Origin: Bacteroidales bacterium
GTDB taxonomy: Bacteria; Bacteroidota; Bacteroidia; Bacteroidales; UBA932
Direction: 5' to 3'
DNA length: 64,000 nt
Assembly (NCBI GenBank): GCA_023227835.1
Contig: JALOCI010000003.1
Location: forward strand, 58,485-122,484
This document shows positions 27,946 through 36,673 of this stretch, in pieces. Within the stretch, counting starts at the first letter, position 1. Every line of letters begins with the position of its first letter. The translations under genes were made by a program, and so were the position numbers. The notes under the pieces are model-generated. The model was given only the letters and a program-made list of their open reading frames with translations, made no database searches and was not told the DNA's origin.

Positions 27946-29541
27946 ATGAAGAAATTTACATTATATATTCTTGTGTCAATCTTATTGACATCATGCAGCA
28001 ATTTTCTGGAAGAATACTCGACGGATTTAAGGTATTGCGAAACAGCCCAAGATCTCGAATATCTTATGATTGGCGAAGCTTTTCTCAATACTCCATCACT
28101 ATCTGTATATAATCAAGCCACTATGAGTAAAGTTAATCTCGAAGGATTGGTTAGTAGCTACAACTATCCGTGGCTTCATGTAATGGATGATGATGCCGAG
28201 GTTTTTGTTTGGGACAATGTTGCCGTTGACCAGGAAACCCCGCTCTATAAATTAAGTGGATTACATAACTGGTCTAACTCTCCATTTATGGATGTTTTTT
28301 CGAAAAAGTGGGAAGATACCCAATGGGAAAAAATGTATAAAAAAATAGGAGCCCTCAACTCAATTATCTTTCAGGCAACACAACTATCAGATAAAAAGGG
28401 GATAGATAAAGTATTGTTATCACACATAACCGGCGAAGCATATTTCCTGCGTGCCTTTTATTATTTCTACCTGAACAATATATATGGACTGCCCTACTCT
28501 ATGGCAACGGCTTCATCAGATTTTGGGGTTCCATTAAAAACAACCGAGGTAGTTGAGGTAAAATATTTTTCACGTGCAACTAATGAAGAGGTGTACAACC
28601 AAATTATCTCTGACCTGGAACAGGCTGCCACTAACTTGGAGGGATATACACCTGATAAAAAGATTCGTGTAGGGATTGGTGCCGTCAGGGCTTTTCAAAG
28701 TCGTGTCTACCTGTATATGGAAAGATATGATGAAGCCATCAAGGCAGCAGAAGAGATCGACAAAATGAGCTATGCCCTTCTAGACCTTAATGCTGTAGCA
28801 CCCAAATCCAGTTCAACGTTCTACTCTTCAACTGAGACAATATTTACTGTCAGTGGTAATGAAATCCCGGTCGTTTTCATGAACGATTCGCTCTCTGCAT
28901 GGAATGGCAATGATAACCGCGTATCTGCCTTCAAGGCTTCCAACAACTTGATGGACAAATATCAGCCAGGTGATCTGCGAATGACTAAATTCTTTTATGC
29001 TTCAGCTAAAAACAGGGCACCTATCCCCGGGAAATATACAACTTGGAAAACCTACAATGATCCTGAGGTTGTATCATCAGTCTTTGCAATCAGATATCCA
29101 GAGGTTATCTTAAACCGCGCTGAGGCTTTAGCTATGCTTGGAAGAACCGAGGATGCACGCCAGGCTCTAAATAAGTTACGCATAAAACGCTTTGCTTCTG
29201 GAGCAATGAGTGATGTACCTTCAACAGAAAGTGAACTGGTTTCATTTATTCGTGATGAAAGACGTCGTGAACTCTGCTTTGAAGGACACCGTTGGTTTGA
29301 TCTGCGTCGTTATGCAGTAAACAGCAAGTATCCACTCGACAAAAACTTTGTTATTCGCCACCCATCATACTCATACGATGAAAATTCAAAAATGAATTAC
29401 CTGACAGGGTATTTTGAATTGGAATCTTATGATAAGGATAAAGCTGCATGGGTAGTCCCTGTTCCCGACTATGTAATATCATATAACAGGGGTTCTATTA
29501 AAAATTTGGAACGGAAAACACGTAACCTGATTAAATATTAA
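27946..29541 (+). CDS. SusD/RagB-family nutrient-binding lipoprotein
   Basis: A 531-residue surface lipoprotein that lids the SusC barrel. Lipobox LTSC is near residue 18. TPR-like helical blocks typical of SusD are visible: ITGEAYFLRAFYYFYLNNIYG, YPEVILNRAEALAMLGR and RDERRRELCFEGHRWFDLRRY. I start at ATG 27946; the TTG at 27937 only adds three residues. It lies 13 bp after the susC stop. Confidence 0.95.
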   Translation: MKKFTLYILVSILLTSCSNFLEEYSTDLRYCETAQDLEYLMIGEAFLNTPSLSVYNQATMSKVNLEGLVSSYNYPWLHVMDDDAEVFVWDNVAVDQETPLYKLSGLHNWSNSPFMDVFSKKWEDTQWEKMYKKIGALNSIIFQATQLSDKKGIDKVLLSHITGEAYFLRAFYYFYLNNIYGLPYSMATASSDFGVPLKTTEVVEVKYFSRATNEEVYNQIISDLEQAATNLEGYTPDKKIRVGIGAVRAFQSRVYLYMERYDEAIKAAEEIDKMSYALLDLNAVAPKSSSTFYSSTETIFTVSGNEIPVVFMNDSLSAWNGNDNRVSAFKASNNLMDKYQPGDLRMTKFFYASAKNRAPIPGKYTTWKTYNDPEVVSSVFAIRYPEVILNRAEALAMLGRTEDARQALNKLRIKRFASGAMSDVPSTESELVSFIRDERRRELCFEGHRWFDLRRYAVNSKYPLDKNFVIRHPSYSYDENSKMNYLTGYFELESYDKDKAAWVVPVPDYVISYNRGSIKNLERKTRNLIKY

Positions 29542-29544
29542 GAT

Positions 29545-30474
29545 ATGAAAAGATTAAGTATAATAACTCTGGCTCTTGTGATTTTTTGTACATCATGCCA
29601 AAAAGAAGAGGTAACTAAGTTTCCGGATTATGATAAGGATTGGTTCGTTTTAGTGGACAATCCTTCTGATCCGGCCGACCATGCAGCATATCAATTTTAT
29701 AAGGAATTCGGAATTCCCGTATTCTATAATGACACAATCGGTGTTCAGGAAAGAGTTGACGTTTGGGGAAATAAGTATATGCATTATGAGCTGCTTTCGT
29801 TGAATTATTCTATGGGTGGAATGGCTACTTCAACCAGCTCCCCTACTATCAGTTCCCTGACATACTGCTCAAAACAGAGTGTGCCGAGTGCTCTCAGCTA
29901 TCTTAAAGAGAATATCATGCCTCTTATCCCGAAGGCAATTCACATACACAGCTTTTTTCTTGTAGAGAGTATGAGTAGCCAGTCATTTGGCAACGCTGCT
30001 TTCAAAGGTATGAATACATTGGTTGTTGCCTCAGCATCAAAACTATCAACCATGACCGATGATCAAAAGAAAAAATTCAATGGTGCTGTATTACGTGCTG
30101 CCCTGTCAGATTATATCATCAATCAAGGACGTTTTGACACTGAACTCGAAAAATTTTATAAAGTATCTACTGTTTTGTGTCCGACAAAAAATATTTACGG
30201 GCTATACACCTATTATTTAAGTTCTTCATACATCACAGGTCTGCCGGCAGGTGTTCCGATAAATATCAATACCGTAGGATTCCTTTCGACCGATCCAGTC
30301 AGCACCTATTACACTCCAACCAGCACTTGGATGGATGTGAATATGTATTTGGAAGCCATTCTCTCCGGGCCTCAAGAAGAATTCATAGCCAAGTACGGAA
30401 CATTTGCCAACATTATGACCAAATATGGAATTATAAAGAACATCCTTCAAGAAACAGGTATAAATCTTAAATAA
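29545..30474 (+). CDS. Lipoprotein of unknown function in the SusCD operon (metallopeptidase-like position, no HExxH)
   Basis: A 309-residue lipoprotein (lipobox CTSC, Cys18). In many Bacteroidota operons the slot after susD holds a putative zinc-binding metallopeptidase lipoprotein (Peptidase_Mx-type), and the N-terminal FYKEFGIPVFYND stretch recalls that group. However, no HExxH occurs; the region where I would expect it reads AVLRAALSDYIINQ. It may be a binding-only relative, or an unrelated surface protein. It lies 3 bp after susD and 15 bp before the TlpA-like gene, so it is part of the operon. Confidence 0.7.
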   Translation: MKRLSIITLALVIFCTSCQKEEVTKFPDYDKDWFVLVDNPSDPADHAAYQFYKEFGIPVFYNDTIGVQERVDVWGNKYMHYELLSLNYSMGGMATSTSSPTISSLTYCSKQSVPSALSYLKENIMPLIPKAIHIHSFFLVESMSSQSFGNAAFKGMNTLVVASASKLSTMTDDQKKKFNGAVLRAALSDYIINQGRFDTELEKFYKVSTVLCPTKNIYGLYTYYLSSSYITGLPAGVPININTVGFLSTDPVSTYYTPTSTWMDVNMYLEAILSGPQEEFIAKYGTFANIMTKYGIIKNILQETGINLK

Positions 30475-30489
30475 AAACATAAATATAAA

Positions 30490-31854
30490 ATGAAAAAAAT
30501 TTTTTTAATAGCACTTTGTGTTATTATGGGACCCGTAACCATTGCCTCTGCCCAGAACTCCATACTGAAGGGCTCTTTCAAACGAATTGCCTATCAGAAC
30601 GTACTATGTGATGATATTCATGTATACCTTATGGATAGGGGCCAAATGAAACCTGTATTGGAAAATTTAATGAAGAAGGGTGCGTATACCTTCCAATTTG
30701 GAATCGGCCCCGATCAAAATATGTTCAATAAGATTTGCTATGTAGGAACTAATGGAGAATATTTTCCAGTTTATATTTCTCCGGACAATACAGTAGAAAT
30801 TAATGTCGAAAACAGCAAAATAAATTTTGCAGGCAAACTCAACAAGGAAAACCAGGTAATTGCCAACTATTATAAAATCATCAGCCCATTGCACGAAATG
30901 ATGTACACTAACAAAGCCAGGGCAGTGAGTGAAGATGAAATTGCCAAGGTAATAAACGAGATAACTCCTCAGGCATTGAATTTTGTGAAACAAATCAAAA
31001 CCGGCAATGTCAATTTTGACTCTTACATGAGATTTATGTTGCCTTACAGTCTGCAGAATGATGTACTGCAGTTATATGCTCAAGGACGTTCATTCCCGAA
31101 TGGGGCTTATCCTGAATATCTCAAAAAACTTTTTTCTACGGATAATTTTAATTCCATGAAAATTCTGGATCTTCCCTTTGGCTACGACCTGATGTTGATG
31201 TACGGCTTTGCCAAAGAGTGTATTGGCAATAAACGAATGGGGACGGGTGTAACTTTTGCAATCGAGAGCATTTCATGCAAAGAGTTGAAAGGTGAAGTGG
31301 CACTATGGGGTATGGAGAATAATTGTATAAATGAAGATCTGAATGTTTTCTCAGAAAAATACAAAGAATTCCTTGTCACAAAGGAGCAAAAAGAGCGTTT
31401 TGAAAAGTTTTATAGAATATTGTCTCTTAGAAAGGTTGGCGGTAACTGGGTGGATTTTTCATATCCGGACATTGACAACGTACAACGAAAGCTTTCTGAC
31501 TATAAAGGCAAAGTTGTTGTAATAGACGTTTGGGCTTCATGGTGTGCTCCATGCCGCGCAGAATTTCCAAGCCTGAGAAAACTTGAAGAGGAGTTACAAG
31601 GCAAAGATGTAGTATTTATCGGTCTTTCACTCGATACAAAACACAAAGATTGGGAAGATATGGTGAAGAAAGAGAATTTACTCGGAGTCCAATTATATAC
31701 CAATCGTGAGGGTGTAATCGTCAACGATTACAAAGTTGAAGCGGTACCTCAGTTCATTGTATTCTCAAAAGAGGGCAAGACAGTTGCCTTTGATGCACCA
31801 AGACCATCCAGCCCTAAGCTTAAGGAGATTATAGAAACTGAATTAAAGAAATAG
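30490..31854 (+). CDS. Exported TlpA-like thioredoxin-fold protein with N-terminal DUF4369-like domain
   Basis: A 454-residue exported protein: signal peptide ending near AQN (residue 22), an N-terminal beta-sandwich (about 25-125) like DUF4369, a helical middle part, and a C-terminal TlpA/ResA thioredoxin domain with WCAPC (Cys352, Cys355) and the cis-Pro segment VEAVPQFIVF. Such proteins reduce disulfides in the periplasm and need an electron donor such as DsbD. Only 2 bp separate it from the next thioredoxin gene. In this operon its partner may be a disulfide-containing imported peptide. Confidence 0.88.
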   Translation: MKKIFLIALCVIMGPVTIASAQNSILKGSFKRIAYQNVLCDDIHVYLMDRGQMKPVLENLMKKGAYTFQFGIGPDQNMFNKICYVGTNGEYFPVYISPDNTVEINVENSKINFAGKLNKENQVIANYYKIISPLHEMMYTNKARAVSEDEIAKVINEITPQALNFVKQIKTGNVNFDSYMRFMLPYSLQNDVLQLYAQGRSFPNGAYPEYLKKLFSTDNFNSMKILDLPFGYDLMLMYGFAKECIGNKRMGTGVTFAIESISCKELKGEVALWGMENNCINEDLNVFSEKYKEFLVTKEQKERFEKFYRILSLRKVGGNWVDFSYPDIDNVQRKLSDYKGKVVVIDVWASWCAPCRAEFPSLRKLEEELQGKDVVFIGLSLDTKHKDWEDMVKKENLLGVQLYTNREGVIVNDYKVEAVPQFIVFSKEGKTVAFDAPRPSSPKLKEIIETELKK

Positions 31855-31856
31855 AT

Positions 31857-32939
31857 ATGAAACGCACAATCGCATTAATATTATTTATGGGTTCCATTTT
31901 GTTCAACTACAGCCTGATGGCTCAGGAAAAAGGAACCAAATTTGAACATATAAGTGTAAAAGAGGCTATTGCCAAGGCATCAGCCAGTAAGAAGATGATT
32001 TTTATTGACTGTTATACAAAGTGGTGTGGTCCTTGTGCTAAAATGGCGACGCAGATCTTCCCGCTGGAGGAGTGTGCCAACTATTTTAATCCCAAATTTG
32101 TTTGTCTGAAAGTTGATATGGAGGTGGGTGAAGGAATAGAACTCATGAAGAAGTTCGATGTAAAGGCATTCCCTACATTCCTTATTTTGGATTCTAAGGG
32201 GAGAGAATTAAACCGTATTGTAGGCGGAGCGGAAAATGCATCTTCATTCATAAAACGTGTAGAAGAGGCTTTGAATCCTGAAAATTCACTGGTTGGATTA
32301 AAAAAGGCTTATGAGACAGACAAAACGATGGCAAATGGCATCAAATATATAAAGGTCATGATGGAGTACGGAAAAGATACCGGTCCTGTTTTGGACAGCG
32401 TATATAATAATGCCGGTGACTTTGAACGCTACAACACAGAATTTATGCAACTTTTCTTCAGTGAACTGGATTACAGAAGCGAACGTTTCGACAGGCTAAT
32501 GCTTGATAAGCCTTACCTAAACCGCGCTTTGGGCACAGAAAATGTCAATTGGATGATTTTCAATTTGTACCGAAAAGGGATGTATCTCGTTGCTGCAGAA
32601 CGTCCGCATAACTATACTGTAGAGGATGTACGTAAAGCCGCTTTGCTCACATCATTGTTGGATATGCCTATGGATGAAGCAGAAAAACATATTAGTATTA
32701 TTGCCCTGTTTGTTATTCAGAAAGACTATGATGGGATGATTAGATATTATGATCATTATGTTTGGAATTTGCCTAATGGGGCTTATAAGGGAATTCTTAA
32801 CGGATTTTTGAGTAGTAAAGTTTCTAAGTTTTCTCCTGAGCAACGTAAGGCAGTAAAGGCTTACTTTGAGAAAGCAGCTAAAAACTACGGATATGAAGCG
32901 AGTCAATACTCCAATGCGCTAAGCAGTATGAAAGAATAG
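31857..32939 (+). CDS. Exported thioredoxin-domain protein
   Basis: A 360-residue protein with a signal peptide (about residues 1-23) followed at once by a thioredoxin domain (about 28-140) bearing WCGPC (Cys57, Cys60) and cis-Pro in VKAFPTFLIL. The remaining 220 residues are helical and not recognised. The classical CGPC centre differs from the CAPC of its neighbour, so the two may have different redox potentials or roles. It ends 117 bp before the exported tldD-like gene. Confidence 0.88.
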   Translation: MKRTIALILFMGSILFNYSLMAQEKGTKFEHISVKEAIAKASASKKMIFIDCYTKWCGPCAKMATQIFPLEECANYFNPKFVCLKVDMEVGEGIELMKKFDVKAFPTFLILDSKGRELNRIVGGAENASSFIKRVEEALNPENSLVGLKKAYETDKTMANGIKYIKVMMEYGKDTGPVLDSVYNNAGDFERYNTEFMQLFFSELDYRSERFDRLMLDKPYLNRALGTENVNWMIFNLYRKGMYLVAAERPHNYTVEDVRKAALLTSLLDMPMDEAEKHISIIALFVIQKDYDGMIRYYDHYVWNLPNGAYKGILNGFLSSKVSKFSPEQRKAVKAYFEKAAKNYGYEASQYSNALSSMKE

Positions 32940-32972
32940 TCTAGTAAGTAAAATACTCTTAGCTGAATTCCC

Positions 32973-33009
32973 GGAGCGGTTTTGGAGTTTGAATTTCCGA
33001 GGCCGCTCC
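32973..33009 (+). terminator. Weak hairpin after the thioredoxin gene (partial terminator or attenuator)
   Basis: GGAGCGG at 32973-32979 pairs with CCGCTCC at 33003-33009 around a 23-nt loop, which can itself fold a GGA/TCC inner stem. Only a short T-run follows, so read-through to the tldD-like gene is plausible. Confidence 0.4.
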
Positions 33010-33056
33010 TTTGCTAAATATAGATTAAAATATAACTCATATTTTATTACAAACAG

Positions 33057-34733
33057 ATGAAAAAAATTTTATTGTTAACTACCTTTTTGCTTGTATTCGC
33101 CTCTATATCCGCTCAGGACAAGATGCTGGACCTTTTAAAAGAAGAACTTAAAAGCCAGATGGCTACTCTTCAAAAGGGGGAGTATCCTCCTTACTATATG
33201 AATTACAGGGTAATTGATAATTACACCCGTGTTATTAAATCTTCCATGGGAGGAATTAATACAGTTGAAGAGGATAAACAGGTTATATTTGTACCTCAGG
33301 TTAGAATAGGATCTCCCGATTTCGACAATTTCCATGAAATAGAAAGTGGGGCTTCTGCCATTAGCTATGGTGGGCGATCTTCTGTCTTGTTACCAATTGA
33401 TATAGAAAACAGTCAGGATGCGTTTAAGGAGATTATGCGAGAGGAGGTCAACAACCGCTATAAAGTAGCAAAAATAAATTACGAAAGTGCAATTGCAAAG
33501 AAAGGTGTTCAGAGGGATAATGAAGATACCTCTCCGGATTTTACAGCTGCTGAAGCGGAGAAATATTATGAACCGCCTCTTAAGAATAATCAAATCGCAT
33601 TTGATATAGATCTATGGAAAAAGAGACTGAATAAATACTCAGCTTTTCTCGCAGAAAACAAAGATATAATTTATGCCAACGCCATTCTATCCTTTGAAAT
33701 ATGGAGAAAATACTTTGTATCTACTGAAGGGGCAGAAATAGTTGAAAACAGGGTATACATTCTTTTAACTATAAGTGGATCCTCCATGGCTGAAGACGGA
33801 ATGGAACTGCCATTGAATATAAGCTATATGGCATTTACTCTGGATGAACTTCCTTCCGAAGCAATAATCAAGAAAGATATAAAAGCAATGTCTGCGAAAC
33901 TTTCCGAGCTGAAGGTTGCCCCACTTGTTCAGCCGTTTTCAGGGCCGGCTTTATTATCCGGTTCCGCTAGCGGAGTTTTCTTTCATGAAATATTTGGGCA
34001 TAGGGTCGAGGGACAAAAGATGAAGAGTGACTCAGACGGCCAGACATTTAAAAAAATGGTCGGGGATTATGTACTCCCTAAAAACCTTAGTGTCTATATG
34101 GATCCTACAATGCAAAGATATCACGGTCATCCGCTTAACGGATACTATATCTTTGATGAACAAGGTGTAAGAGGAGAGCGTGTAGAGGTTGTAAAAGACG
34201 GAAAGTTGGAAAACTTTTTGATGACCAGAACCGGAATTACAGGATTCAACAAATCGAACGGTCATGCCAGAGCTGAATTTGAGTATGATCCCACATCCCG
34301 CCAATCAAACTTGATAGTAGAAACGAACGAATATAAAAGTGAAGCTGAACTGAGAAAGCTGTTAATTAACGAAGCAAAAAAACAAGGTAAGGATTATGGG
34401 TATTATATTAAATCTGTTACCGGTGGTTTCACCCAGATAGCAAGATCTGTTACGAATTCATTCAACGTGACTCCACTTGAAGTATATAAGATTTATGTTG
34501 ATGGTAGAAAAGACGAACTGGTAAGGGGTGTAGATATGATTGGCACTCCCCTCTCAATGTTCTCTAATATTGAATATGCCGGCGGAGATTTCGAGGTATT
34601 TACCGGAATTTGTGGTGCCACATCAGGAAATGTTCCTGTTACGGCTGTTTCACCAACAATTCTTGTAAATAAGGTAGAACTGCAAAAAAAAGCAAAACCG
34701 ACTGTAACACCGGCAATATTGCAACGCCCCTGA
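33057..34733 (+). CDS. Exported TldD-like metalloprotease
   Basis: A 558-residue TldD/PmbA-family protein with a clear Sec signal peptide (about residues 1-19, cleaved near SAQDK). The protease motif HExxxH is intact as HEIFGH at residues 310-315, preceded by the family SGSASGVFF stretch. The domain order follows TldD (N-terminal mixed domain, then the catalytic beta-rich half with GVRGERVEVVKDGKL). The family is normally cytoplasmic, so export is notable. It is followed 28 bp later by a second exported TldD/E-like protein, and preceded by an exported thioredoxin gene. No strong promoter is visible in the 117-bp gap. Confidence 0.9.
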   Translation: MKKILLLTTFLLVFASISAQDKMLDLLKEELKSQMATLQKGEYPPYYMNYRVIDNYTRVIKSSMGGINTVEEDKQVIFVPQVRIGSPDFDNFHEIESGASAISYGGRSSVLLPIDIENSQDAFKEIMREEVNNRYKVAKINYESAIAKKGVQRDNEDTSPDFTAAEAEKYYEPPLKNNQIAFDIDLWKKRLNKYSAFLAENKDIIYANAILSFEIWRKYFVSTEGAEIVENRVYILLTISGSSMAEDGMELPLNISYMAFTLDELPSEAIIKKDIKAMSAKLSELKVAPLVQPFSGPALLSGSASGVFFHEIFGHRVEGQKMKSDSDGQTFKKMVGDYVLPKNLSVYMDPTMQRYHGHPLNGYYIFDEQGVRGERVEVVKDGKLENFLMTRTGITGFNKSNGHARAEFEYDPTSRQSNLIVETNEYKSEAELRKLLINEAKKQGKDYGYYIKSVTGGFTQIARSVTNSFNVTPLEVYKIYVDGRKDELVRGVDMIGTPLSMFSNIEYAGGDFEVFTGICGATSGNVPVTAVSPTILVNKVELQKKAKPTVTPAILQRP

Positions 34734-34761
34734 TAAGAATCGATTATTTAATATTTAAGAA

Positions 34762-36465
34762 ATGAAAAAAGCACATATCATAAGAACAATTTGCGCGCTC
34801 CTACTAATTCAGATTGTATCAATTTTTCCAATGATGGGGCAAAAAAGCGATGAAATTCTATTTAAAGCCATGCAGGATGAGATGTCCCGAACAAAAAACG
34901 AACTCCGACTTCCAGGTGCTCCATCTACTCTATTTATTGGTTACACCTTGGCAGAAAACAGGTTTTTATCTGTAAGTAGCACACTCGGATCTGTTACTTA
35001 TATAAAAGAGAATCCTATCGAAAGAGTCAATACTGTAAATCTCTATGTTGGAGATAATCAGTTTTCAAGCAATTACTCTTATACTGGAAAAGGTGTAAAT
35101 TCCAATTTTTTTACATGTGCGGAAGATAGTTATAACCAAATAAGGAGTAATTTTTGGAGAACATCTGACTTAGCCTATAAATTCGCTGTTGAAGCATATA
35201 AATCAAAGCAAACAAATTTTAAAACAGCAAATCTGTCTGATGAGGAAAGAGCCTTGCCTGATATGTTAGAATTAAAAAAAATAGAGGTCTCTACTCCCGA
35301 AATACCCATTTACAATCCAAGTAAAAAGGCCTATGAAGATCTTTCTAAGTCCTTATCAAAAATTTTCATAAAACACCCGGATATTTTCTCTTCTTCTGTT
35401 GATATTAACGGCATTCAGACTATTTATTATTATTTAACGACAGAAGGCACCAGGATTAAAGAGCCCGTTGAATATGTAGCTATAACAATCAGTGGCAAGA
35501 TTCGAAACGCCAAAGGACAGGTTTTGGAAGACAGAGATGTCATTTATGCAAAAGCCTTTGATAAGCTTCCTTCAAAAGAGGCTCTCTCATCTGTTGTGGA
35601 AAAATTTGCATCTAATCTTGATACGCTTCGTAATGCCGGTAATGTAGATGAGTACTATCTTGGTCCTGTCCTTTTTGAAGACGCTGCCTCTGCTGAGATA
35701 TTTGCGTGGAATCTCATATCTCCTTCAGGTATAATGGCATACAGAAAACCGATACAGGTAATGTCCTCTATATACAGACCAGAGAACGTAATCGGAGCAA
35801 TAAACACAAAACCATTGGAAGATAGAATAAATAAAAAAGTTATTGATAGCAGGCTTAATGTAACGAACTTTTCAGGTTTATTGGAATACAACGGAGAACC
35901 TTTAATTGGATCCTATAATTATGATGCCCAGGGTATAGCTCCTGTCAAAGAGCTGAAAATAATAGAGAATGGCATTTTAAAATCTTTATTGAGCACCCGA
36001 TTCCCAACAAAGAAAATCAAAGAGTCAAGTGGTAGTCTGAGGTTTGGCGCAACGCCAAGGGCAATTCCTGTTGGAGTTGCTCCGGGGGTTCTTGTGATAT
36101 CAGCTCCAAACGGTGCAGCATCTTCAGAACTAAAGTCACAACTTATCGCTGCAGCAATTGAAGAGGGTTTGGATTATGCATATATTGTAAGAAATATAAA
36201 TGGAGATTCAAATCAGTTTATATACAAGGTATCAGTAAAAGATGGAGCAGAAACGCTTCTCATAGGGGCGCAAATTTCCCCTGTTCAATTCTCTAAATTG
36301 AAAAGAGTCCTTGGAGTAAATAAAGAGCAAACCGTTTATAACTATTTATATAATGGAGCTATTCCTACATCAATTATTGCCCCCAGATCTCTCCTTCTAG
36401 AAGATGTTGAGATAGTGGATACACAGCTTAATGTTCAGGAAGAATCCCCTTTAATCCGAAAATAA
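34762..36465 (+). CDS. Exported TldE-like (PmbA-family) partner protein
   Basis: A 567-residue TldD/PmbA-family protein with a signal peptide (about residues 1-26, ending near GQKSD). The segment aligned with the HExxxH site reads EDAASAEIFAWNL, so the zinc motif is lost, as in TldE. It is likely the non-catalytic partner of the preceding protein, forming a periplasmic TldD/E heterodimer. The C-terminal half keeps family features (YNYDAQGIAPVKELKIIENG, LRFGATPRAIPVG). A strong hairpin terminator follows at 36505-36540. Confidence 0.85.
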   Translation: MKKAHIIRTICALLLIQIVSIFPMMGQKSDEILFKAMQDEMSRTKNELRLPGAPSTLFIGYTLAENRFLSVSSTLGSVTYIKENPIERVNTVNLYVGDNQFSSNYSYTGKGVNSNFFTCAEDSYNQIRSNFWRTSDLAYKFAVEAYKSKQTNFKTANLSDEERALPDMLELKKIEVSTPEIPIYNPSKKAYEDLSKSLSKIFIKHPDIFSSSVDINGIQTIYYYLTTEGTRIKEPVEYVAITISGKIRNAKGQVLEDRDVIYAKAFDKLPSKEALSSVVEKFASNLDTLRNAGNVDEYYLGPVLFEDAASAEIFAWNLISPSGIMAYRKPIQVMSSIYRPENVIGAINTKPLEDRINKKVIDSRLNVTNFSGLLEYNGEPLIGSYNYDAQGIAPVKELKIIENGILKSLLSTRFPTKKIKESSGSLRFGATPRAIPVGVAPGVLVISAPNGAASSELKSQLIAAAIEEGLDYAYIVRNINGDSNQFIYKVSVKDGAETLLIGAQISPVQFSKLKRVLGVNKEQTVYNYLYNGAIPTSIIAPRSLLLEDVEIVDTQLNVQEESPLIRK

Positions 36466-36504
36466 GGTAAATTATTAAACCAACAATATTTTTTACATTC
36501 TATA

Positions 36505-36540
36505 ATTTGGGTTGAGTTCAATTAAGAACTCAACCCAAAT
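36505..36540. terminator. Strong terminator after the exported TldD/E pair
   Basis: A perfect 15-bp stem (36505-36519 with 36526-36540), 6-nt loop, then TTTTATTCTT. It is nearly symmetrical (A-rich before the stem) and may also stop minus-strand transcription from mnmA. The following 130 bp to 36673 show nothing further. Confidence 0.85.
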
Positions 36541-36673
36541 TTTTATTCTTAAAACATTTCATAAGGCTGTAAAAGAACAATTATAATAGGGCAATGAGAT
36601 GATAGAAATGTGAAGGTTTTCAACAGGTTGAGTCCTTGTCGGCGGTCAGGCTGGTTCAATATTCCATTCACTA

